DNA from: Cellulomonas sp. WB94
Lineage (GTDB): Bacteria; Actinomycetota; Actinomycetes; Actinomycetales; Cellulomonadaceae
Reading direction: 5' to 3'
Length of the DNA: 64,000 bases
Assembly: GCF_003115775.1 (NCBI RefSeq)
Contig: NZ_QEES01000002.1
Coordinates: 682,001-746,000, forward strand
The notes under the pieces were generated by a model. It worked only from the letters and a program-made list of their open reading frames with translations. It had not been told where the DNA came from and did no database searches. Positions 1 through 7,622 of this stretch are shown here, piece by piece; position 1 is the first letter of the stretch; each line of letters begins with the position of its first letter. The position numbers were made by a program, and so were the translations under genes.

Positions 1-1
1 G

Positions 2-202
2 GGCACCCCCGTCACCGCTGACGTCCAGGTCGGCGTCGGCGACATCACCTGGGACATCGGCGGGAACCAGACCACGTCCAGCGGCGTCGGCCAGGGCCCG
101 CGGCGCTTCGAGAGCACCGAGGTCACGGACGGCACCGACGCCCAGCTCGCCCTCGACGTCAACGTCGGTGCAGGCGACGTCACGATCAAGGAGTCACGAT
201 GA
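2..202 (+). CDS. LiaF/PspC-type envelope stress protein, C-terminal end only
   Basis: The reading frame is open at the left window edge and yields the last 66 residues of a larger protein. The fragment alternates Val/Gly/Asp-rich beta strands, such as VGVGDITWDI and VNVGAGDVTI, the pattern of the C-terminal toast-rack (LiaF / DUF4097-like) fold that often follows an actinobacterial PspC membrane domain. Its stop codon overlaps the next start as ATGA, so the two genes are translationally coupled. The N-terminal domain lies outside the window, so the family call rests on the beta-repeat pattern and on the small membrane protein that follows. Confidence 0.55.
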   Translation, partial: GTPVTADVQVGVGDITWDIGGNQTTSSGVGQGPRRFESTEVTDGTDAQLALDVNVGAGDVTIKESR

Positions 203-585
203 CCACCGACGACACGACCCAGCAGCTCCCCACCAGCGGCGACGAGCCGCAGCAGTCCCCGACCGGAGCGACTGCCGAGATCCCGGGCCTCTTCCCGGAG
301 TCCTCTGCGCCGACCAGCCCGGGTCCCGCCCCGGCCGGCACCGCGCCGAGCGCCTGGTCCGGTGCCCCCGTCGATGCGCCGGCCACCAGCCCCGAGCGGC
401 CACGGCTGCGGGTCTCCACGGCGGTCTGGGGACTCGTCATCGCGGCGATCGGTGTGGGCGTCGTCGCCCTGGCGGCCGGCGCGGTGTTCGACCTCCAGCT
501 CGCGCTCATCGCCGTGCTTGCGGTCGCCGGCGCGGCGATGCTCGGCGGATCCATCGCGGCTGCCGCCCGGCACCGCGGTCCCTGA
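199..585 (+). CDS. small two-helix membrane protein of unknown function
   Basis: This 128-residue protein starts inside the stop codon of the preceding gene. Residues 1-70 are a disordered stretch rich in Pro, Thr, Gly and Ala. Two hydrophobic helices follow at about residues 74-95 and 100-120, then a short basic tail (AAARHRGP). Proteins of this shape commonly follow PspC/LiaF-like genes in actinobacteria, so it probably belongs to the same envelope-stress unit. No enzyme motif is visible and I assign no function. The gene ends about 45 bp before a strong bidirectional terminator. Confidence 0.65.
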   Translation: MTTDDTTQQLPTSGDEPQQSPTGATAEIPGLFPESSAPTSPGPAPAGTAPSAWSGAPVDAPATSPERPRLRVSTAVWGLVIAAIGVGVVALAAGAVFDLQLALIAVLAVAGAAMLGGSIAAAARHRGP

Positions 586-629
586 GCGGGACGGGGTGCG
601 GCGCAGCAACGGCCGTCATGCGCAGAGAT

Positions 630-671
630 GCCTCGGGCCGAGGTCGGCAGCTGCCGACCTCGGCCCGAGGC
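630..671. terminator. perfect 42-bp palindrome between convergent genes, bidirectional terminator
   Basis: Two 21-bp arms are perfectly complementary with their centre between 650 and 651. In RNA a small loop around GCAGCTGC would form on a very stable stem. It lies between the ends of two convergent genes (stops at 585 and 689). There is no T-tract, as is usual for hairpin-only terminators in high-GC actinobacteria. It should stop transcription from both sides. Confidence 0.85.
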
Positions 672-688
672 GTGTGGTGCGGGGTGGA

Positions 689-1255
689 TCAGACCTGCGT
701 GGCGACCGCGACCGGCGCGACGACCGTCTCCTGCTTGACGGCGAGCACGCGGATCGCGTAGCCGACGAGGATGAAGAGGATGCCGAGGCCGATCACGAGG
801 GCCGCGATGCCGAACGCGACGACCGAGGTGAACAGCGACGCCCGGAGGAAGGAGCCGTTCATGATCGTGGTGCGCTGGCCCTGGAGCTTGAGGACGTCAG
901 CGTCCTTGGCGATGTCCGCGTCCGACGTGCCGGCGGTCTTGAGCTCGGCCTTCTTGGCGGTGATGTCGTCACCGAGCTCGGCGTAGGTACGGCCGCCGGT
1001 GGCGGTGAGCGCGTGGTGGTTGATGGCGTTCGCCTGGGCGAAGGCGGTGAACGGGTCCTGGACGACCTTGCCGGCGAGCGAACCCGGCTCCTCGGGCGTG
1101 ACCGCGGCGACCTCGATCTTCTCGTCCTTGAGCTGAGAGGCCACAGCGCCCCAGGTGATGCCACCGGCGACGATGAGGACGACGCCGGCGATGATGGTGA
1201 GGAGCGCGATGATGCGCGCGCCCTTGAAGCGGTCCGTGACTGTGACGTTCGACAT
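689..1255 (-). CDS. conserved membrane protein of unknown function, two TM helices
   Basis: The protein has 188 residues. I chose the ATG at 1255 because GAAAGGGA sits just upstream, although the frame stays open for 43 more codons. A hydrophobic helix at about residues 13-35 ends in GGITWGAVASQL, a polar extracytoplasmic segment follows (with the phrase TGGRTYAEL), and a second helix lies near residues 145-172. The same layout recurs across actinobacteria, where I recall it carrying the doubtful label 'aromatic ring-opening dioxygenase LigA'. I see no metal-binding or catalytic motif to support that label. Confidence 0.75.
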   Translation of the reverse strand: MSNVTVTDRFKGARIIALLTIIAGVVLIVAGGITWGAVASQLKDEKIEVAAVTPEEPGSLAGKVVQDPFTAFAQANAINHHALTATGGRTYAELGDDITAKKAELKTAGTSDADIAKDADVLKLQGQRTTIMNGSFLRASLFTSVVAFGIAALVIGLGILFILVGYAIRVLAVKQETVVAPVAVATQV

Positions 1256-1401
1256 GATCGTCCGATCCCTTTCGAGTAACCCCCGGGGTTCGGGCCCTGG
1301 TGGATTCGGGACCCGGTGAACCTTCTGCGGTTCACATGAGAAGCGTGGTGCACGCCCACAGTACTGAAGCGGGACGTTAGTCACGGTTCGGCTCGTGCAT
1401 T

Positions 1402-1430
1402 CCGGCGCGTCGAGACAGCGTCGGCGCCGG
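1402..1430 (-). terminator. weak hairpin after the glycosyltransferase gene
   Basis: CCGGCGC and GCGCCGG form a 7-bp stem around a 15-nt loop about 15 bp past the stop codon of the leftward glycosyltransferase. The stem is GC-only and the loop is large, so this is a modest candidate. Confidence 0.35.
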
Positions 1431-1444
1431 CGTCATGACCTGGG

Positions 1445-2575
1445 CTATCGGCTTGCGAGGGTGCCGGCCCGGCGGTACTCCGACTCGGCGGCACGCAGGA
1501 CCCGGTCCCATCCGAACGCCGGTCTGACCGCATTGTTGTGCGCGCAGATGCCCGCGAGAAGACGTTCGTCCCGCACGAGATGCACGATCGCCTCGGTCAT
1601 CTCGGCGTCGTCGGCCACCAGGAGGCCGTCCGTGCCGTCCACGACGAACTCCTCGATCCCGGTGCCGCTCCGCGCCACGATCGCGAGCCCGGCGGTGCGG
1701 GCCTCGAGGGCCGCGATGCCGAACGCCTCGAGCTCGGCAGGCGCGAGGAACACGTCCGCATCGGCGTATGCGGCCCGGACCTCCTCGCGCGAGAGGCGGC
1801 CGGTCAGGTGCACGACGGCCTGGAGACCGTGCGACACGACGGTCTGCTCGACCCGCCGGCGGGTCGGTCCGTCGCCGATGACCGTCAGCCGGAGCGCACC
1901 CGGGGGCACGCGACGAGCGGCCGCAGCGACGAGCTCGACGAGCGGGACCGCCCGCTTGCGCGGCGCGAGGCGCATCGTCGCGACGAGGTGGACCGGGCTG
2001 CCCCCGGCGCGCACGCCGGCGTCGGCCGACGGCGCCCACGCCTCCAGGTCCATGCCGTTCGGCACGACTTCGACCGGCGCATCGAACACCTGGCCGACCC
2101 GCTGCGCGGCCGCACGGCTCACCGCGCTCAACGCCGCTGCGGTCGACCGCCAGCTCGTGGCCCGGACAGCGGCGCGCAAGGGCGGCACCACGCCGTCGAG
2201 CATGCAGTGCCAGGTGATCGCCGTCGGCAGACCCCGCGCGACCGCGAGGCGTGCGCCGTCGAACGCGAACGGCGAGACGACGCCGGCGTGCACGTGCACG
2301 ACGTCGGGCGCCAGGGAGTCGAGCGCCGAGCCCAGCAGCCGCGCCTGCACCGGGTTCACCGGCAGGTCGAACGGCAGGCGGGTGCCGAGCCGGTGGACAG
2401 CCACACCCCGCACGTGCTCGACGACGCCCCCGCGCTCGCCGTGCGCACCGAGCGTCGCGGTGAGGACGTGGACCTCGTGCCCCACCGCGGCCTGCTGCGC
2501 CGCGAGGTCGCTGACCTGGGACTCGATCCCGCCCGTCCGGGGCGGGAAGCAGTCGGAGACATGGACGATGCGCAC
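1445..2575 (-). CDS. family 4 glycosyltransferase (GT-B fold)
   Basis: This 376-residue protein is predicted to transfer a sugar from an activated donor to a lipid or glycan acceptor on the cytoplasmic side of the membrane. The N-terminal half opens with MRIVHVSDCFPPRTGGIE, the usual glycine-rich acceptor loop of GT4 enzymes. The C-terminal half holds the donor-binding signature EAFGIAALEARTAGLAIVA followed by TGIEEFV. Length is normal for the family. The GTG start has no Shine-Dalgarno but has a TAGCCT -10 box 6 nt upstream, so the mRNA is probably leaderless. Donor and acceptor cannot be read from the sequence. Confidence 0.88.
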   Translation of the reverse strand: MRIVHVSDCFPPRTGGIESQVSDLAAQQAAVGHEVHVLTATLGAHGERGGVVEHVRGVAVHRLGTRLPFDLPVNPVQARLLGSALDSLAPDVVHVHAGVVSPFAFDGARLAVARGLPTAITWHCMLDGVVPPLRAAVRATSWRSTAAALSAVSRAAAQRVGQVFDAPVEVVPNGMDLEAWAPSADAGVRAGGSPVHLVATMRLAPRKRAVPLVELVAAAARRVPPGALRLTVIGDGPTRRRVEQTVVSHGLQAVVHLTGRLSREEVRAAYADADVFLAPAELEAFGIAALEARTAGLAIVARSGTGIEEFVVDGTDGLLVADDAEMTEAIVHLVRDERLLAGICAHNNAVRPAFGWDRVLRAAESEYRRAGTLASR

Positions 2576-2581
2576 GCGCCC

Positions 2582-2587
2582 AGGCTA
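2582..2587 (-). promoter_or_regulatory. -10 box of a leaderless promoter for the glycosyltransferase
   Basis: TAGCCT ends 6 nt before the GTG start, with no ribosome-binding site between. This spacing recurs at many genes in the window. Confidence 0.5.
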
Positions 2588-2644
2588 ACCGGCGCAGGCT
2601 CACCCGCTCGCCTTCCTCGATCCTTGGCGCTCCCGGCCGATCGG

Positions 2645-3727
2645 GTGGCCGTGGCCCACCTCCGTTCGCTGCCGACGCACGCGCGTCTGGTCGCGCTCGG
2701 GCTCGGCCTGTGCGCGGTGTACGCAGCGACCAACGGTCTGGCGCACGGTGGTGCGCTCGTGCTCGCGATCGCGATCCCGGCCGTCGTCGTGCTGCGACGC
2801 CTCGCCTCGGGGTAGGTCCGCCGGTCCGCCCCCTGGTGGCTGCTGGCCGCGGCGCTGGTCACCCTGACCGTCGACGCGGCCGTCTGGTACGTCGGTGTGG
2901 GCGACCGAGGCCACGTCAGTGCCGACGGGCTCGCCTCGAAGGTCACGCTGCCGCTCGGGTACGCGCTCCTGCTCGCCGCGGCGATCGGCATCCTGTCGCC
3001 GTTCGTGCGCCGCGACCTCAGCGGCCTCATCGACGCGGCCGTGATGTGGCTCGCGTCCGCCAGCGTCCTGTGGGCGGTCGTCCTGCACCCGACCCTCGTG
3101 CGCAGCGACGTCGGCCCCGGCGATCGCGCCTACACGCTGCTCCTGGTGCTGCTCGTGAGCGGTCTCGCGGGCATGGTCCTGCAGGCCGCGGTCGGCAACC
3201 GGGCGGCGCGGCCCGCGCTCCTGTACCTGTCGGTCGCCGTGATCCTCACGCTCGCCGGCAACATCGCGCGTGCCATGACGTTCGACCCGGCGACACGGAC
3301 CTCCGCGACGTGGATCGGGCTCGTGCGGATCGCGCACCTCGCGCAGCGGCAGGCCGCGGCCGAGCGGGCGCTCCTGCTCCTCGCCACGCGGGACGAGCTC
3401 GGCCACAACGCGGGCGACGAGGTGCTCGTGGGCGTCGCCGGACGGCTCGTCGGGTCCGTCGGGCCGGACGCGCTCGCGTCACGCTTCGGCGGCGACGAGT
3501 TCATCGTCATCGACGACGGCCCGCCCGACGGCGCCGCCGGCCGCATCGACGACGTCCGCCGCGCCCTCGACCTGCCGCTGCTGATCGGGGGCGCTCCGGT
3601 CCAGGTCGGCGCGTCCATCGGCGTCCACGAGATCGGACCGGGCAGCTCGGTCACGGCCGCGCAGGTCATCGCCGAGGCCGACCGGCGGATGTACGCGGAC
3701 AAGCGACTGCGGGCACGCACCACCTGA
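2645..3727 (+). pseudogene. decayed membrane-anchored diguanylate cyclase (GGDEF), amber stop and internal deletion
   Basis: One reading frame runs from about 2645 to 3727 and encodes several N-terminal hydrophobic helices followed by a GGDEF domain. It is interrupted by an in-frame TAG at 2813-2815. The GGDEF motif itself survives (RFGGDEFIVI), but the domain's first part is missing: ATRDEL is joined directly to GHNAGDEV, where intact cyclases have about 40 residues containing TGLxNR and the DxDxFKxxND metal/nucleotide site. The junction lies at a repeated DEL, as expected for deletion between short repeats. The helix just before (VRIAHLAQRQ) may also be shortened. A GTG at 2897 could start a 276-residue remnant, but that would be catalytically dead. 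Confidence 0.7.
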
Positions 3728-3787
3728 CGCGGTCCACGCGTCGGAACCGGTCGCAGCGCGGCTGCGCAGCTCACGTGCCCGGCGGGG

Positions 3788-5398
3788 TCACTCCCACTCG
3801 ATGGTGCCCGGCGGCTTGCTCGTGACGTCGAGCACGACGCGGTTGACCTCGGGGACCTCGTTGGTGATGCGTGTCGAGATGATCGCGAGCACGTCGTAGG
3901 GCAGACGCGTCCAGTCGGCAGTCATCGCGTCCTCCGACGAGACCGGCCGCAGCACGATCGGGTGGCCGTACGTCCGGCCGTCCCCCTGCACCCCGACCGA
4001 GCGCACGTCGGCCAGGAGGACGACGGGGCACTGCCAGATCTCCCGGTCGAGGCCGGCCTTGGTCAGCTCCTCGCGCGCGATCGCGTCGGCCGCGCGCAGC
4101 AGGTCGAGACGCTCGGCCGTGACCTCGCCGACGATGCGGATGCCGAGCCCGGGTCCGGGGAACGGCTGGCGCCACACGATCGCCTCGGGCACCCCGAGCT
4201 CGAGCCCGACGGCCCTGACCTCGTCCTTGAACAGCGCGCGCAGCGGCTCGACGAGCGAGAACTGCAGGTCGTCGGGCAGCCCGCCGACGTTGTGGTGGCT
4301 CTTGATGTTCGCGGCACCCTCACCCCCGCCGGACTCGACGACGTCCGGGTAGAGCGTGCCCTGCACGAGGAACTTGACCTCCGTGCCGTGCTCGCCGGCG
4401 TCCGCCACGACCTCCCGGGCCGCCTGCTCGAACACGCGGATGAACTCGCGGCCGATGATCTTCCGCTTGGTCTCCGGGTCGCTCACCCCCGCGAGGGCGC
4501 TGAGGAAGCGCTCGCGCGCGTCGACGACCTTGAGCTGCACCCCCGTCGCGGCCACGAAGTCGTTCTCGACCTGCTCGGCCTCACCCGTGCGCAGCAGGCC
4601 GTGGTCGACGAACACGCAGGTGAGCTGGTCGCCGACGGCCTTCTGCACGAGCGCCGCGGCGACCGAGGAGTCGACGCCGCCGGAGAGCCCGCAGATGACG
4701 CGCGCGTCGCCGACCTGCGCACGGATCGCTGCGACCTGCTCGGCGATGACGTTGCCGGGGTTCCAGTCGGGGGCAAGTCCCGCGCCCCGGTACAGGAAGT
4801 TCTCCAGCGCCTGCTGGCCGAGCGCGGAGTGCTTGACCTCGGGGTGCCACTGCATCCCGTACAGGTGCCGGGTGCGGTCCTCGAACGCGGCGACCGGCGA
4901 ACCGGTCGAGGTCGCGAGCACCTCGAAACCCTCCGGGGCCGCATGGACGGCGTCGCCGTGGCTCATCCACACGGTCTGGGCGTCAGGGCTGCCGGCGAGG
5001 ACAGTGCCGGCGTCGTGCACCGAGACCGCCGTCCCGCCGTACTCGCGCGCACCGGTCTGCGCGACCGTCCCGCCGAGGGCCGCCGCCATGGCCTGGAAGC
5101 CGTAGCAGATGCCGAGCACCGGCACGCCGGCCTCGAACAGCGCGGGGTCCACGGACGGTGCGCCGTCGGCGTACACGCTCGCCGGCCCGCCCGACAGGAT
5201 GATCGCCACCGGGTCCTTCGCCAGCATCTGCTCGACCGTCGCGGTGTGCGGGACGATCTCGGAGTACACGTGCGCCTCGCGCACGCGACGCGCGATGAGC
5301 TGCGCGTACTGCGCCCCGAAGTCCACGACCAGCACCGGTCGGTGCGACGGTGGGCGACGAGCGCTCGCGGGCGGTGTGGTCTGCGCGGCTGAGGTCAC
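3788..5398 (-). CDS. guaA: GMP synthase (glutamine-hydrolysing)
   Basis: This 536-residue enzyme converts XMP to GMP with ATP and glutamine, the last step of guanine nucleotide synthesis. The N-terminal class I amidotransferase domain starts at [18 protein letters not shown] and has the nucleophile in GICYGFQAM and the His/Glu pair in [10 protein letters not shown]. The ATP-pyrophosphatase domain has the P-loop [12 protein letters not shown]. The C-terminal dimerisation domain ends in the family's PPGTIEWE. I chose the GTG at 5398 because it overlaps the upstream stop as GTGA and gives normal length. The IMP dehydrogenase genes it works with are about 32 kb away. Confidence 0.97.
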   Translation of the reverse strand: MTSAAQTTPPASARRPPSHRPVLVVDFGAQYAQLIARRVREAHVYSEIVPHTATVEQMLAKDPVAIILSGGPASVYADGAPSVDPALFEAGVPVLGICYGFQAMAAALGGTVAQTGAREYGGTAVSVHDAGTVLAGSPDAQTVWMSHGDAVHAAPEGFEVLATSTGSPVAAFEDRTRHLYGMQWHPEVKHSALGQQALENFLYRGAGLAPDWNPGNVIAEQVAAIRAQVGDARVICGLSGGVDSSVAAALVQKAVGDQLTCVFVDHGLLRTGEAEQVENDFVAATGVQLKVVDARERFLSALAGVSDPETKRKIIGREFIRVFEQAAREVVADAGEHGTEVKFLVQGTLYPDVVESGGGEGAANIKSHHNVGGLPDDLQFSLVEPLRALFKDEVRAVGLELGVPEAIVWRQPFPGPGLGIRIVGEVTAERLDLLRAADAIAREELTKAGLDREIWQCPVVLLADVRSVGVQGDGRTYGHPIVLRPVSSEDAMTADWTRLPYDVLAIISTRITNEVPEVNRVVLDVTSKPPGTIEWE

Positions 5399-5841
5399 GG
5401 GGTCAAGGATAGGCGGCCGCTGGCGATCAGCAGGATCACCGGGGCCATCGCGGCAGCCACGAGCGGGGCATAGACGGTCAGCGAGGACGGCTCGAGATCC
5501 GGCCGGTCCACGAACAGCCGGTAGCGGTCGCGCGGGTGCTGGACGACCTCGACCGTCTGACCGACGACGTACTGGCCCGCAGGCAGCTTCTGCGAGGCCT
5601 CGATGCCGCGCGGCACCGCGGCGGTCGCCAGGGTCACGACGTCGGTCGGCGCCTCCAGCAGCGCCTTGCGCTGGTACACGGCGGCACGACGCACCCCGAT
5701 GACCACCGCGGTGCCGCGCAGACCGCGCGTGAAGACGCGGTGCCGGCTGACCCGCCACGCGAAGACAGCCAGGTTGGCGACGACGAACACCACCACGACG
5801 CCGCTGACGAGGACGAGCTGAAGACCGCTCACCTGGACCAC
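5395..5841 (-). CDS. small membrane protein, DUF3592-like
   Basis: The protein has 148 residues with a hydrophobic helix at about residues 8-30 and another near the C-terminus (about 122-142). Between them is a soluble segment with [20 protein letters not shown] and later [16 protein letters not shown], which resembles the small OB-like domain between the helices of DUF3592 proteins. Its stop overlaps the guaA start, so guaA may be partly translated by coupling to it. No catalytic motif is visible and the function is unknown. It begins 45 bp after the end of the pilus locus. Confidence 0.65.
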   Translation of the reverse strand: MVQVSGLQLVLVSGVVVVFVVANLAVFAWRVSRHRVFTRGLRGTAVVIGVRRAAVYQRKALLEAPTDVVTLATAAVPRGIEASQKLPAGQYVVGQTVEVVQHPRDRYRLFVDRPDLEPSSLTVYAPLVAAAMAPVILLIASGRLSLTP

Positions 5842-5886
5842 CTCTCGACGTGCCTGCCGGTGACGTGCTGCGATGCCCGCACGCGA

Positions 5887-6981
5887 CTACCCCGTCAGCA
5901 CGGTGTCGACGCGGAAACCGCCGAGGCCGCCGGGGACGCTGAAGGGCGGCGCCGGCTCGGGCGTCACGGGCGCCGGCGTCTCCCCGGGGCTGGGGGTCGG
6001 GGTGGGTGTCGGGGTCGGGGTGGGCAGCACGTCCGGGACCGTGCGGCACGCCCCCCCGATCAGGTAGCCGAGCCGCACGCCGGACCGGCACAGCCCGCTC
6101 CTGAACTCGAGGCCTGCGGTCGCCGTCGACTCGACCCGCTTGCTGGACTGCGGAACCGTGTCGTTGTTGCGGACGCGGACGAAGACCTGGGCCGTCGTGA
6201 AGTCCACGGCGAAGTCGACGAGCTCGGCGTCGTTGCGTGCCGCGTAGCTCGATGCGCTCGCCTGCATCGCGGACTGCGACGTCACGTCCTGCAGGCGGGT
6301 TCCCGCGAGCGCCCAGAAGTCGGCGTGCTCGCTCGCGCCCGCATGGTGGTCGAAGTAGGCCTCGAGCGAGCCCTGCCACTGGTCGGCCGCGGCGAGCGCC
6401 GCCGCGTCGGCCGCGGTGGTGGACTCACGCCGGTCGTTCGTCGCCGAGCCGATGACAGCGATGGCCAGGAACGTGACGAAGAGGAGCGCGACCGTCGCGG
6501 GGACGAGGAACAGGCTCACGCTGCCCCGGTCCGAGGCCTCGACGCGGAACCGGAACGGCATCGTGTCGGCATCGCCTCGCGCGACGAACATCGCGCCGAG
6601 CAGCCCGAAGGCCACCCACTCGACGAGGGCGAGCAGGATCGACCACGAGAACGCAGGCATCCCGACGATGAGCAGCGCAGCCACGCCGAGCACCGACTGG
6701 AGCAACCACGCGACGACCGCGGCGACGACGACCGTCGGGACGGCGTCGGTCCGCGCCACGAGCCCCCGTCGACTCCGGACCGACCGTGTGACGATCGCCC
6801 CGATGAACGTCAGCCGGACTGCCGTCAGCACGTGCCCCGTCGCGACGAGGGTCGTCGTGTCGAGCGTCGCGAGGACCTGGTCGAGCGCGGGCAGCAGGAG
6901 CCAGTACACCGCCGCGAACGTCATGAGGTCGAGCACCACGAACAGCCGCACGCCACGCACGTCGACCCGCCGCCGGAACAT
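5887..6981 (-). CDS. TadG-like pilus-assembly protein fused to an N-terminal multi-helix membrane domain
   Basis: The 364-residue protein has two parts. Residues 1-145 form about four hydrophobic helices with no recognised family. From residue 149 a TadE/TadG-type N-terminus begins (ASDRG followed by [15 protein letters not shown]), with the prepilin-like glycine at residue 153, and continues into the TadG hallmark [11 protein letters not shown]. The tail is a (Pro-Thr)n linker and a proline-rich end. Ordinary TadG proteins begin at the prepilin-like segment, so the membrane domain is an addition. It is the last gene of the leftward pilus locus, 11 bp after a lipoprotein gene. It probably anchors or regulates the surface-exposed part of the pilus machine; that role is inferred. 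Confidence 0.72.
   Translation of the reverse strand: MFRRRVDVRGVRLFVVLDLMTFAAVYWLLLPALDQVLATLDTTTLVATGHVLTAVRLTFIGAIVTRSVRSRRGLVARTDAVPTVVVAAVVAWLLQSVLGVAALLIVGMPAFSWSILLALVEWVAFGLLGAMFVARGDADTMPFRFRVEASDRGSVSLFLVPATVALLFVTFLAIAVIGSATNDRRESTTAADAAALAAADQWQGSLEAYFDHHAGASEHADFWALAGTRLQDVTSQSAMQASASSYAARNDAELVDFAVDFTTAQVFVRVRNNDTVPQSSKRVESTATAGLEFRSGLCRSGVRLGYLIGGACRTVPDVLPTPTPTPTPTPSPGETPAPVTPEPAPPFSVPGGLGGFRVDTVLTG
5992..6024 (+). repeat. G-rich microrepeat encoding a Pro-Thr linker, potential G-quadruplex
   Basis: The plus strand holds six runs of three to five G separated by 1-4 nt. On the coding (minus) strand the same tract encodes alternating Pro and Thr near the C-terminus of the TadG-like protein. 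The repeat could slip and change linker length in frame, and the G-rich strand could fold into a quadruplex. Confidence 0.6.
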
Positions 6982-6992
6982 CGTCGGGCTCC

Positions 6993-7622
6993 TCAGCCCT
7001 TCAGGCGCAGGGTGCGCAGCGCGTCGTACGCGACCGACGAGGTCAGCCCACCGGCGGGGGCCTCGGCCGAGATCGACACGAGGTACGTCCTCGCCTCGTT
7101 GCGGGTCGTGACGAGAATCCCGTCCAGCACCTGCGCCGTGCCGTTGGCGTCGAGGTTCAGCGTGAACGTCATCTGGACCGCGTAGGCGAACCCTTCCCAC
7201 GTCGCCGCGCTGCGGACGATGTCGGTGGCAAGTCCGCTCCCGCCCAGCTGGGCGGCGGCCACGACCGACGCGGCGTTCACGGCATCGTCGTTCGCGCCCT
7301 TCTGCGGCGTGACGTTGACGATGACCGACGCACGCGCTGCGCCGTCCGCACGGAGGTCGACCGACATCCCCGCCGCGCCGCGATCGGTCTTCGTCGCGGT
7401 CATCCCTGACGGCACCTCGATGCTGAACACGTCGGTCTCGTACTCTGCGGAGCCGTCGAGCCCGCTCGTCGGCTCGATCGTGACCGTGCCGCCGGACGGC
7501 GCGACCTCGTAGCGGGGCGTCGAGGCGCCTCCGGTCGGGTTGCCGGTTCCGCCGGCGCAGCCCCCGAGGGCCACGATGCCGGTCAGTGCCACCGCGGCGG
7601 CCACCCTTGTCATGCTGCGCAT
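6993..7622 (-). CDS. secreted lipoprotein of the pilus locus
   Basis: This 209-residue protein begins with basic residues, a hydrophobic stretch and the lipobox ALGGC (Cys about 21), so it should be lipidated and anchored on the outer face of the membrane. The mature part is beta-rich with no family I recognise; it shares the general look of LpqN/LpqT-type lipoproteins (for example the phrase FSIEVPSGMTATKTDRG). I chose the ATG at 7622 because AGGAG lies 8 nt upstream. The ATG at 7613, which overlaps the previous stop as ATGA, is an alternative. It sits between two pilus surface proteins and probably works with them. Confidence 0.7.
   Translation of the reverse strand: MRSMTRVAAAVALTGIVALGGCAGGTGNPTGGASTPRYEVAPSGGTVTIEPTSGLDGSAEYETDVFSIEVPSGMTATKTDRGAAGMSVDLRADGAARASVIVNVTPQKGANDDAVNAASVVAAAQLGGSGLATDIVRSAATWEGFAYAVQMTFTLNLDANGTAQVLDGILVTTRNEARTYLVSISAEAPAGGLTSSVAYDALRTLRLKG

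Noticed and set aside
1395-2588. A 397-codon plus-strand frame over the glycosyltransferase
   Set aside because: The minus strand encodes a complete GT4 enzyme; the plus frame has a composition typical of mirror frames.
3726-3742. Small GACGCG/CGCGTC hairpin after the decayed cyclase
   Set aside because: The stem is only 6 bp, overlaps a stop codon and is within chance expectation at this GC content.
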